Shown piece by piece: positions 38,187 through 47,425 of a stretch of 64,000 nucleotides of DNA; the stretch's first letter is position 1; each line of letters starts with the position of its first letter. A program made the translations under genes and the position numbers. Source of the DNA: Phycisphaerae bacterium (GTDB lineage: Bacteria; Planctomycetota; Phycisphaerae; UBA1845); contig JABWBH010000006.1 in the NCBI GenBank assembly GCA_013360585.1, forward strand, positions 1 to 64,000, given 5' to 3'. The notes beneath the pieces are model-generated. The model worked only from the letters and a program-made list of their open reading frames with translations. It had not been told where the DNA came from and made no database searches.

Positions 38187-39770
38187 TCAGGGCGGCGACC
38201 CGGCTGCCGAGCGCAATTCGTTCCACGCCTCGCGCAGACGGATGCGCGACAGGATCAGCTCGGCGTCCGCGGTGATGTAATCGCGCTGCGTCTCATTCAG
38301 CCGCGTCAGCGTCTCCTTGCCGGCGTCATACCCGGCGCGGACGGCGTCGCGAATCTTCCGGCTCATGTCGACCGCCCGCGCGTTCAGTTCGATCTCGCGC
38401 TGCGCACGCACGACCTCGATCACCGCCTGACGGACCTGCGACTCGACGGCCAGATGTTGCCGACGCAGGAGCGCCTCGGCTTCGCGCCGCAGCGCCCCCG
38501 CCTCGAGCACCTTCTGACGGCGCATTCCGCCGGTGAAGATGTCCCAGCGCACCTCGACGCCCGCCGCCGTCGCCTGATCCTCGACGCTGTATTCGATGTT
38601 CGACGGCCGGGTGAACCCCCACGACGCCGTGAGCGATATCATCGGGGTGTAAAGCGCCTGCGCCGCCAGAACGTTCTCATCCTGACTCCGCAGGAACGCC
38701 TCAAGCTGCCGCAGGTCGGGCCTTTGCCTCGCCGCCTCCGCAAGCCAGTGCGCCGCGTCAGGCGCGGACAGATCCTCCACGGTCTCAGCCGAAAGCTCGG
38801 CGAGGCGGGCCCCCTCCGGAAGCCGCCCTCCCGCCAACCCCAGCAATTCCGCCAGGACGACCAGACTCGTGTCCCGGATGCCTTGCGCCGCCGCGAGGTT
38901 CGCCTGCGCCGCCGTCACGCGAAGCTCGAAGTTCGTCACGTCCGTCGGCGCCGCCTTCTGCGCCGCCAGCAAGCGGCGGGTCGCCTCGAGCTGCTCCCGC
39001 CCGAACGCTTCATCCGCAGCGGCGATCCGAAGCTGCCCCTCGCCGAGTTGCGCCTGATGATACGCCGTGATCACCGACCGCCGGATCAACCGCGCGGCGT
39101 CCTCCCGCGCTGCCTTCGACGCCGACTCCAGGTGACGGGACGCGCGCTCCCGCGCCTCGCGGGCGAACCCGTCGTACACCAGCCACGACAGGCTGAACGC
39201 CGTCGTGTGTTCGCTGAACGAGTTCCGGTCACCCTTCAGATCAATATTACTGAACAGCGGCAGGCGCAGCAGCCCGAGGATCGTCGTCAGGTCCAGCAGA
39301 CTCGAAGAATCTGACGGCGTCGTGAGGATCGTCGGCTGTTGAAGACCGAGCGCGAGCCGGTTGCGGCTGGCGGGCGTGTGAAACGTCCGGCTTGAAGCGT
39401 GCGTGAACGCCGCCAGCGGCCAGAACGCGGCTTGCGCCTGACCGACGCGCGCCTGCGCCGCCTCGAGCCGGGCCAGCGCTGCATGAAGGTCGGGATTCCC
39501 GCGCAGCGCCTGCTCGACCGCTCGCTCCAACGTAAGCACGCCGCTTGCGTCGAGCAGATCGACGGGCGCCTCCGGATCGGCGGCCTCGGTCTCCGGGTGT
39601 GCACCGCCCGCGTTCGACGACGCCTCGACGGCAGCCTGTCGCGCGGGGCGAAGGTCGAACTCCTGCGGCACGGACTTGTACCGGGCGGCGGTCTCCTCGA
39701 AACCGCGGCATCCGACGATCAGCGCCGCCGCCGCACACGTTGCTGAAATGCGACGCACCCTGCGACTCAC
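38187..39770 (-). CDS. TolC/OprM-family outer membrane efflux lipoprotein
   Basis: Likely GTG start, ALIVGC lipobox; two TolC-like halves; GTGA overlap with upstream RND gene. Confidence 0.85.
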   Translation of the reverse strand: MSRRVRRISATCAAAALIVGCRGFEETAARYKSVPQEFDLRPARQAAVEASSNAGGAHPETEAADPEAPVDLLDASGVLTLERAVEQALRGNPDLHAALARLEAAQARVGQAQAAFWPLAAFTHASSRTFHTPASRNRLALGLQQPTILTTPSDSSSLLDLTTILGLLRLPLFSNIDLKGDRNSFSEHTTAFSLSWLVYDGFAREARERASRHLESASKAAREDAARLIRRSVITAYHQAQLGEGQLRIAAADEAFGREQLEATRRLLAAQKAAPTDVTNFELRVTAAQANLAAAQGIRDTSLVVLAELLGLAGGRLPEGARLAELSAETVEDLSAPDAAHWLAEAARQRPDLRQLEAFLRSQDENVLAAQALYTPMISLTASWGFTRPSNIEYSVEDQATAAGVEVRWDIFTGGMRRQKVLEAGALRREAEALLRRQHLAVESQVRQAVIEVVRAQREIELNARAVDMSRKIRDAVRAGYDAGKETLTRLNETQRDYITADAELILSRIRLREAWNELRSAAGSPP

Positions 39771-42700
39771 GTCATCCCTCCCGCCGCAACGGCGTCCACG
39801 TCGCCGCGCCGCGCCGCAAAATGCTCGACCTCCTCCGGCGACGGGTACGCCCCGCCCCGGAAGATCCACCGCGCCCCCCGACGTACGTCGTTGAACGCCA
39901 GGTAGATCGCGGGAACCAGCACCAGCGTCACCACCGTTGAGAACGTCAGTCCGAATCCCAGCGAGATCGCCATCGGAATCACGCTGTAAACTTCCCCGCT
40001 CGTGTCCAGCGACACCGGAATCAGCCCGACGACCGTCGTGATCGACGTTAACGCCACCGCCGTGAACCGCGCCTTGCCGGATTCCACCACCGCCTCGATC
40101 ACCGTCGCTCCCTGACGCAGGCGCGCGTTGATGAAGTCGATCAGCACCAGCACGTTGTTCACGACGATGCCCGCCAGCCCCAGCATCCCGAAAAGACTCA
40201 TCAACGAAAGGTCAAACCCCATCACCACGTGCCCCAGCAGCGAACCCACCAGCCCGATCGGGATCGCCGACATGATGATCAGCGGCTGGTAGTACGACCC
40301 CAGCGTCACCGCCAGCATCACGTACATCCCCGCCATCGCGATCGCCGCCCCGACCGCAAGACTCCGCAAAGACTCGTCCACCAGTTGCCGCTGACCCGCG
40401 ATCCGGAAGCGCATGCCCGGGTGCGCCGCGACCAGCTCCGGAAGAAACGCCGGGGTCAGGTGTGAGAGAATCTGCTCCGCGTTGGCGAGACGTTCGTCCA
40501 GGTCCGCGTAGACCTCGACCTTCCGCATGCCGTTCTCATGCCGGATCGCCGCCGGTCCGCGGACCCACGTCACGTCAACCGCCTCATGAAAAGGCACTTC
40601 CGTCCCGGCCGTCGTCCGGAACCGGATGTTCTCCAGCGCCGACAACGACTGCCGCTCGTCGAGCGGGTAGCGCACGCGGACCTGCACTTCCTCGCGGTCC
40701 CGCTGAAGACGCAGCGCCTCGCCGCCGAAATACCCCTGTCGAAGCTGCGTCGCCACGTCCGCCACCGTCAGCCCGAGCATCCGCGCCTCCGACCGCAAGC
40801 TCACCTGAAGCTCACGCTTCCCCGCGATCATGTCGTCATACACGGAGCGCACCCCGCTGAACTCCGCCAGCCGCTCCTGAAGACGCTCCGACGCCTCGCG
40901 CAGATCGTCGAGGTCCGGCCCCAGCAGGCGGATCTCGATCGGCCGGTCGGTCGGCGCGATGCCGTCCGGCTCGACGACGAACGAGGTCGCCTCCGGAATG
41001 TCGCCGACGGCGCGCCGCCACCGGTCCACGATGTCGCGGTCGCGGATCCAGCGCTGTCCGGGCGGCATCAGTTCGATCTTCACTTCGCAGAGGTTGTTGC
41101 CCCGGCGGGGAAGGAAGTCGTTCCACGCCCCGAGCGTCGCGTACACGTGGCGCACCAGTTCGCCGTCACGCCGAGGTTTCAGATCCGGATCGGCGTTCAG
41201 CGCCCACGCCCCCGCCTCCAGCTCCGACACGATCCGCCGGCTGACGTCCGCAGGCGTGCCTTCGGGAAGCTCGACCCGCGCCCGCAGGATCGTGTTGTCG
41301 TCGCTGGACAGCAGCACCAGCGGAAGCCTCCCCCCCGCCACCAGCCCCACGCCGATCAGCACCAGCGCCGTCGCTCCCGACAGAAAGGCGTAACGATGCG
41401 CCAGCGCGAAGCGGTACATCGGCGCGTACACGCGATCGATCACCCGCTCCATCGCGCCATCCAGCGCCCGGCGAAAGCGCGATCGCGCAGTCGCTCCCGC
41501 TCCCGCCACCGCCAGCCCGCCGTGATGACGAAGATGCGGCGGCAGGATCAGCAGCACCTCCACCAGCGACGCCACGAGCGCCGCGATGATCACCAGCGGC
41601 GCCTCGCGCACGAACTTGCCCATCACGCCCACGATGAAAAACAACGGGATGAACGCGATGATCGTCGTGAACGACGACGCCACCACCGGCATCGCTACGT
41701 CCATCACGCCTTCAATCGTCGCCGTATCCGCGTCCTCGCCGCGGCGACTCCTCGCGTAGATGCTCTCGCTGATGACGATCGCGTCGTCGTCGATCATCCC
41801 GCTCACCATGATGAGCGCGAAAAGGCTCAGAATGTTGATCGTGTGCCCGGTGAAATACATCACCAGCAGCGCCCCCGCGTACGCCACCGGCAACCCGGTC
41901 ATCACCCACAACGCCACCCGCGGACGCATGAAGAACGCCAGCGCCCCCACCATCAGCGCCACGCCCTGAAGCCCGTTCCACAGCAGCATCCGCACCCGGC
42001 CGTCGATCTCGGTCGAACCGTCCGCCCACGCCGACAATTTCAGCGCCGGCGGAAGCTCCCCTTGCTTCGCCGCCGCGTACTCGCGCACCGCATTCGATAT
42101 CAGGATCGTGTCCTGCTCCGGCGTCTTGTACACCGCGATCACCGCACAGTGCGCCCCGTCGAAGCGGGATTCGATCGCCGTGTCCTCGAACGTCTCGCGC
42201 ACCGTCGCCAGTTGACCGAGGCGGACCGCCGTCCCGTCCGGACGCGATAACACGACCAGATCCTCATATTCCGACGCCCTCATCCGACGCCCCGTCACCC
42301 GCAGCACCAGCTCCTCCCGCGCGGTGCGCAACACGCCCGCCGGAAGGTCCAGGCTGTTCGACGCCACCGCCCGCATGACTTCGTCGAACGACAGCGCATA
42401 CGCCCGCAGCGTGTCTTCCTTGACCTCGATCAGAATCTCGCGGTCCCGCACACCCCAGATCGCCGTCTGCGAAATCCCCGGCAGCGACCGCAGTTCCCGC
42501 TCCACCTCGCGCGCCACGTCCCGCAGCACCGACTCCGGGACGTCTCCCGACAACGCAAGATTCACCACCCCCGTGCGCAACACCATCTCACGCACGACCG
42601 GTTCCTCCGCCTCCGCGGGAAGGCTGTCCACCTGGTCCACCGCAACACGGATCTCGTCCAGAACGCGCATCGTCTCCGCGTCCTCGTTCAGAAACGCGAC

Positions 42701-42976
42701 CACGATGCCGTGCCCTTCCGACGCGACCGAGGAAAGCTCCCGGATCCCGTCGATGCCCTCGATCGCCGTCTCGATCGGAGTGCAGACGCCCGTCTCGACG
42801 TCCGCCGGACCGGCGCCGGGATAGACGACCTCCACGGCGATCCGGTCAATTGAAAACTCCGGGTACCGCTCTCGAACGATGTGTCGCGCGGCGTAGAACC
42901 CGCCGGCGATCAGACACAGCATCAGCACGTTGGCCGATACCGGATTGCGGACACCGAAAGTGATGAGCGTGCGCAT
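39767..42976 (-). CDS. RND family (AcrB/MdtB-like) efflux permease
   Basis: RNPVSANVLMLCLIAGGFYAA, GIDGIRELSS, ALIMVSGMIDDDAIVISESIY, MFGMLGLAGIVVNNVLVLIDFINARLRQG. Confidence 0.95.
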   Translation of the reverse strand: MRTLITFGVRNPVSANVLMLCLIAGGFYAARHIVRERYPEFSIDRIAVEVVYPGAGPADVETGVCTPIETAIEGIDGIRELSSVASEGHGIVVAFLNEDAETMRVLDEIRVAVDQVDSLPAEAEEPVVREMVLRTGVVNLALSGDVPESVLRDVAREVERELRSLPGISQTAIWGVRDREILIEVKEDTLRAYALSFDEVMRAVASNSLDLPAGVLRTAREELVLRVTGRRMRASEYEDLVVLSRPDGTAVRLGQLATVRETFEDTAIESRFDGAHCAVIAVYKTPEQDTILISNAVREYAAAKQGELPPALKLSAWADGSTEIDGRVRMLLWNGLQGVALMVGALAFFMRPRVALWVMTGLPVAYAGALLVMYFTGHTINILSLFALIMVSGMIDDDAIVISESIYARSRRGEDADTATIEGVMDVAMPVVASSFTTIIAFIPLFFIVGVMGKFVREAPLVIIAALVASLVEVLLILPPHLRHHGGLAVAGAGATARSRFRRALDGAMERVIDRVYAPMYRFALAHRYAFLSGATALVLIGVGLVAGGRLPLVLLSSDDNTILRARVELPEGTPADVSRRIVSELEAGAWALNADPDLKPRRDGELVRHVYATLGAWNDFLPRRGNNLCEVKIELMPPGQRWIRDRDIVDRWRRAVGDIPEATSFVVEPDGIAPTDRPIEIRLLGPDLDDLREASERLQERLAEFSGVRSVYDDMIAGKRELQVSLRSEARMLGLTVADVATQLRQGYFGGEALRLQRDREEVQVRVRYPLDERQSLSALENIRFRTTAGTEVPFHEAVDVTWVRGPAAIRHENGMRKVEVYADLDERLANAEQILSHLTPAFLPELVAAHPGMRFRIAGQRQLVDESLRSLAVGAAIAMAGMYVMLAVTLGSYYQPLIIMSAIPIGLVGSLLGHVVMGFDLSLMSLFGMLGLAGIVVNNVLVLIDFINARLRQGATVIEAVVESGKARFTAVALTSITTVVGLIPVSLDTSGEVYSVIPMAISLGFGLTFSTVVTLVLVPAIYLAFNDVRRGARWIFRGGAYPSPEEVEHFAARRGDVDAVAAGGMT

Positions 42977-43013
42977 GAGATTGGTTCGGCGCCCCGGCGC
43001 ATCACGCCTGCGG

Positions 43014-43142
43014 CAACACCGGGCGTCCTCCATGCCGGTCCGCCGCATCACCGCGGACTTCGGACCGCAGACTTCGGACCGCGGACCTCCGGTCCGCACC
43101 GGGACCGCAGCACCTGCAACGGACTGCGGACCTCCGGTCCGC
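43014..43142. repeat. GGACC-rich short palindromic repeats in the RND operon intergenic region
   Basis: gcggacctccggtccgc at 43081-43097 and 43126-43142 (7-bp arms), plus tandem acttcggaccgc units. Confidence 0.75.
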
Positions 43143-43274
43143 TTCGTCCTGATCAGCCCCTCGAAATCTCAAACCGGACACAACAGCGCCGCAACTCAGG
43201 GGGCTTTGAACAACACCTCAGAAACGTGGCGTCGTGTCAAACCGAGCCGCGCCCATCAGAAAGCGGTTCGGGAG

Positions 43275-43310
43275 GGATCCGCGACCGCGACATCGTGGAC
43301 CGGTGGCGGC
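43275..43310 (+). repeat. 36-bp inverted copy of RND permease coding sequence (41014..41049)
   Basis: ggatccgcgaccgcgacatcgtggaccggtggcggc is the exact reverse complement of 41014-41049. Confidence 0.95.
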
Positions 43311-43342
43311 TTGAAAAGAGGAAGCCATCCCGGATCACGACA

Positions 43343-44839
43343 CTAGCGCACTCCCAGTGCAACGCGCACCCCACCCTCGCCCGACTCCGCATCCGCCTTC
43401 AGCGCCGCAAGCGACTCCGGTGACAACCGGACCGGCATGCCCGGTACCGGACGCGGCAGCGGTGACGTGATGATCCGGTCGCCCGCCGCCAGCTCCGTTT
43501 CCCACGCCCCGTGGCCCTCGATCCCCTCATACCCGACGAGCACATCATCCCCGCTGGTACGCAGCAGCGTCACCCGCCGTCGTCCCAGCCGCCCGACCCC
43601 CGCCTCCGGTGAAGCGGGATCATCTTCATAGACGTAGACCCACGCATCCTCGTGTATCGCGTGACGCGGAACCGTCAGCGCGCCCGGAACCCGTCGCGCC
43701 GGAATCTCCGCCTGACAGAACGTCCCGATCGAGATCGGCGGCATCTCATCCGCCTCGTCGCAATCCAGCCCCAGCACCACGTCGCGGATCTGAACCACGA
43801 TCCGCGCCGTCCGCGTCGCTTCGTCCAGCCGCTCAAATCGCGTCACGCGCCCGCGGCAACTGAATTGCCGACCGTAAAGCGACCACCGCACAACCACCTC
43901 CGGTGCCTCGTTTTCCGCCGACTCCCCGCGCACCGCAGACGCCACCCCGTCATGCACCCATCGCAGTTCACGTGGATCCACAACCGCGGATATCTCGAAT
44001 GACGAAACGTCCGTCAGCGTCGCGATCGCCACGAATGCCGTCACATACTGGCTGGCGAACGCCGTCGCAGACTCGACCCGGGCGTCAAAAGGACACACGA
44101 TCTTCGTATTCTCAAGGTCGAAGGTCGCCTGGCGCAATGCCGCGCTCGCGGCGTCAAGCTGCGCCTTCAGCTCGTCCAGCGTCAGAGGGATCATGCGCTC
44201 CTTCGACTCAAGCTCGACCACTTCCCCCTTCAGACGCAGGTAACTCTGACGGTCCGCGTTCACACGCACCCCGCTCAGCGTCCCGTCTTCCAGCAACTCG
44301 CTCGCGTCCCGCTCACGCTCCGCGATCTCAAGCATGTCCCGCGCGACCTCCAGCCGCGCCTGCGTCGCTATCAGCTCCTCCTTCTGACGTGCGATCGACG
44401 CCCTGAGCCGTCGCGTGTTCGCCTCCGCCGTGTCCACCTGAGCCTGATAGACCGTCGGGTCGATCTCGAACAGCAGTTCCCCCTTCTTGATAAGCTTGCC
44501 CTCTGCGAGATCTTCATGCGCGTAGATCAGCCGACCGTTGACGTTCGGCACCACGCGAACCTGTTTCTCCGGACGCAGCGTCCCGTGACCCAGGATCGGC
44601 GCCGCAAACTCCTTCGGACGCACTTTCTCAACCTGCACGACCGGAATCGCCCGGCGAACCTCGCCTTTGTCCGGCGCCGGCGCCGTCTCGACCAGCCAGA
44701 GGCACGCCCCCGCCCCCGCCGCCAGCAACGCCGCGCAAAGCAGCCCTCGTATGACTTTCCTCAGTCGCTCCATCCGCTCCCAGTCTGAAAAAACACCCCG
44801 TCCGGATCCTTCCGGACCAGGGTTCGTATCATCTCTCAC
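43343..44839 (-). CDS. RND periplasmic adaptor (HlyD/membrane fusion) protein
   Basis: TM anchor; VVPNVNGRLIYAHEDLAEGKLIKKGELLFEIDPTVYQAQVDTAEANTRRLRASIARQKEEL. Confidence 0.9.
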   Translation of the reverse strand: MRDDTNPGPEGSGRGVFSDWERMERLRKVIRGLLCAALLAAGAGACLWLVETAPAPDKGEVRRAIPVVQVEKVRPKEFAAPILGHGTLRPEKQVRVVPNVNGRLIYAHEDLAEGKLIKKGELLFEIDPTVYQAQVDTAEANTRRLRASIARQKEELIATQARLEVARDMLEIAERERDASELLEDGTLSGVRVNADRQSYLRLKGEVVELESKERMIPLTLDELKAQLDAASAALRQATFDLENTKIVCPFDARVESATAFASQYVTAFVAIATLTDVSSFEISAVVDPRELRWVHDGVASAVRGESAENEAPEVVVRWSLYGRQFSCRGRVTRFERLDEATRTARIVVQIRDVVLGLDCDEADEMPPISIGTFCQAEIPARRVPGALTVPRHAIHEDAWVYVYEDDPASPEAGVGRLGRRRVTLLRTSGDDVLVGYEGIEGHGAWETELAAGDRIITSPLPRPVPGMPVRLSPESLAALKADAESGEGGVRVALGVR

Positions 44840-45016
44840 CCGGTTCTTGTTCCTTTCGCGCCGGGCGAATACCAGATCGTCGCAGGCCTGATCGTTCCAC
44901 GCCCCGCGCCAACAAGGCGTTGGAAACCTGCGTTACCGCACGCCCGGACCGCAGCGTCAAGCCGCCCCTCGGCACGCCAGCACCTCAATCGACCTCGTCT
45001 GTGATTTCCGTAGGAT

Positions 45017-45071
45017 AATATCGGCCTGCCTGCGCGGCGAGAACCCGGGCGACTTGCCGATATTGCAGGCC
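45017..45071 (+). promoter_or_regulatory. Interlaced inverted repeats upstream of the TPR membrane glycosyltransferase-like gene
   Basis: AATATCGGC(45017-45025)/GCCGATATT(45056-45064) and GGCCTGC(45023-45029)/GCAGGCC(45065-45071). Confidence 0.45.
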
Positions 45072-45144
45072 GGTGTAATCGTTGGTTTAATAAGATTTTC
45101 CTGACTGAATATCCTGGCCCGGCATCCGCCGCATAAGGTCTGAC

Positions 45145-47385
45145 GTGATGTCGGAAAAGCCCGTCCAGATTGATCCTTCGATCCTCTTAAGGGGTTCATG
45201 TGCGCCGCTCGTCGGCGCCCTGATCCTCACCCTCGCAACCGCTGCGGTATTCTCGGGCGCCTTGGGTCACGATTTCGTTAACTACGACGACGACGTCGTT
45301 GTCACGGACAATCCCCACATCCGCGATCTCACGGCCGCCAACCTTCGCTGGATGTTCACCGAAAACCGCGCCGGGCACTACCACCCCCTGACCTGGCTTT
45401 CCCTGGCCCTGGATTACCGCATCTGGAACGGCCTGGATCCCTTCGGGTTTCATCTGACGAACCTGCTGCTTCATACCGCAACCGTGATCGGGTTCTACTT
45501 TGTCGTTCGCCGCGTGCTCACCCTTGCAGGGTCGAACTCGCTCGGGCTGCGATCGGAATCCGTCGAACCTCCCGACGCTTCGACCGAACTGGCGGCCGTG
45601 GTGGCGGCGGCGGCGTTCGCCGTCCATCCCCTGCGCGTCGAGTCCGTCGCGTGGGTCACCGAGCGCCGCGACGTGCTCAGCGGCGCGCTCCTCATGCCCG
45701 CGGTCCTCCTTTACCTTCGCGCCGTCTCTTCGCCTTCCCCGCGCGCACGCCGTCTTCAGCTTGCCGCGTCCCTGCTCGCCTACGTGCTTTCCCTGCTCTC
45801 GAAGGCGTGGGGGATTACGCTTCCGGCCGTGCTGCTGGTGCTCAACGTCTACCCGCTCGCCCGCCTGGGCCGCAACGCCGTGCCCGCGAATATTGCGGAA
45901 CGACGCCGCGTCATCCTCGAAGTCGCTATGTACACGCTGCCCGCCGTCGCGTTCGCCATCGCCGCTATCGCGGCGCAGCACTCCGTCGGCGCGCTGCAGC
46001 CGCTGAACGAATCCTACTCTCTCGGGATGAGGCTTCAGCAGTCCGTGTTCGGACTGGGGTTCTACCTTCTGAAATCGCTCGCCCCGGTTTCGCTTGTGCC
46101 CTTTTACGGCTGGCCGGTAGACCGGGCCCAGATGCTCCCGAAGACGCTGATCTCCGCCGCTGCGTTGATCATCCTCGGAGGGGTCGCCTGGCGCGCCCGC
46201 CGCCGGTTCCCGGCCCTGGCGGCCGCCGCGATCGGCTACGCGATCCTCGTGTCGCCGGTGCTGGGGCTGACACAATCCGGTCCGCAACTCGCCGCCGATC
46301 GGTACACCTACATCCCCTGCATGCCCTGGATGATCTCGCTCGCAGCCCTCGTCGCCCACGGCCTCCGGCGCAGCAGCGCGTCCGGACGGAGGCTGATCCT
46401 GAGCGTTGGCCTGCTCGGGCTGCTCACCCTGGGCGCCCTGACCTCCCGGCAGGTCGGGCGCTGGCGCGACAGCCTCACGCTCTGGTCTTACCACCTTTCG
46501 CAGCGACCTGATTGTCCGATCGGACACGTCAACTACGGCTCCGCGCTTTTCGCGGAGGCCGAACGCGAGAAAGACCTGCACAGCCCGCGCCGCATCTCCC
46601 TGATTGAGGAGGCGATGAGCCACTATCACACCGCCTCACAACTGCGACCGGGGTACGTGCTTTCTGTGCGCGGCGTCGGACGCTGCCTGCGCGCGATCGA
46701 ACGATATGAGGAGGCGCTGACCTGGTTCAACGAAGCGCTCGCCTTGCGCGATGACGATGACGAGACGCTCTTCGACATCGCCGACACGCTCGCCGTGCTC
46801 GGTCGGCCCGAGGACGCCCTCCCTCACTATCGCCGGATCGCCGCTCTCGGCGGCAAGCACGCCTACGACGCTCAGTATGAACTCGGACGGATTCTGCACC
46901 TGACCGGAAAACCCGCCGAAGCCGTCGAGGCCTTCCGCGCCGCCCTACGACTCCGCGATAATGACCCCACCTGCCACCAGGCGCTGGCGGAATCTCTCCT
47001 CGTCCTCGGGCAGGATGACGCCGCCGCGACGGAACTCGAGACCGCGCATCGTCTGTCGCCTTCAGATCTGCTGATTGAGGCGCGACTCGCGTTCGTGATT
47101 GCGACGTCGGATGACGCGGCGGTACGTGATCCGGGTCGAGCGGTCAGGCTCGCTCAGTCCGCCTTCAACCGCTGGCGGGCGTCGGAACCGGAACCCTCTG
47201 ACCTGGGGGTCGAGTTTCATGAAGCGCTCGCCGCCGCACAGGCGGCTTCCGGTGAGCCCGCCCGGGCGGTGGACACGCTCGACCGCGTCATCGCCCGCGC
47301 CCCGACCAGCAAAACGCCGAAGTGGTTGACGCGATTGTCCGAGCAACGCGACCGGTATCAGCGACAGATCACCCCCTTGCCGTGA
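45145..47385 (+). CDS. TMTC-like polytopic membrane protein with C-terminal TPR repeats
   Basis: GHDFVNYDDDVVVTDNPHIRDLTAANLRWMFTE...YHPLTWLSLALDYRIWGLDPFGFHLTNLLLH; TPR repeats. Confidence 0.88.
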   Translation: MMSEKPVQIDPSILLRGSCAPLVGALILTLATAAVFSGALGHDFVNYDDDVVVTDNPHIRDLTAANLRWMFTENRAGHYHPLTWLSLALDYRIWNGLDPFGFHLTNLLLHTATVIGFYFVVRRVLTLAGSNSLGLRSESVEPPDASTELAAVVAAAAFAVHPLRVESVAWVTERRDVLSGALLMPAVLLYLRAVSSPSPRARRLQLAASLLAYVLSLLSKAWGITLPAVLLVLNVYPLARLGRNAVPANIAERRRVILEVAMYTLPAVAFAIAAIAAQHSVGALQPLNESYSLGMRLQQSVFGLGFYLLKSLAPVSLVPFYGWPVDRAQMLPKTLISAAALIILGGVAWRARRRFPALAAAAIGYAILVSPVLGLTQSGPQLAADRYTYIPCMPWMISLAALVAHGLRRSSASGRRLILSVGLLGLLTLGALTSRQVGRWRDSLTLWSYHLSQRPDCPIGHVNYGSALFAEAEREKDLHSPRRISLIEEAMSHYHTASQLRPGYVLSVRGVGRCLRAIERYEEALTWFNEALALRDDDDETLFDIADTLAVLGRPEDALPHYRRIAALGGKHAYDAQYELGRILHLTGKPAEAVEAFRAALRLRDNDPTCHQALAESLLVLGQDDAAATELETAHRLSPSDLLIEARLAFVIATSDDAAVRDPGRAVRLAQSAFNRWRASEPEPSDLGVEFHEALAAAQAASGEPARAVDTLDRVIARAPTSKTPKWLTRLSEQRDRYQRQITPLP

Positions 47386-47425
47386 TCGAGGAGGCGTCGG
47401 GCGGTTCCGCCCCGGCTCTCGACGA

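Noticed and set aside
40538-42250. 570-aa plus-strand ORF
   Set aside because: Fully antisense to the RND permease; composition typical of high-GC shadow ORFs.
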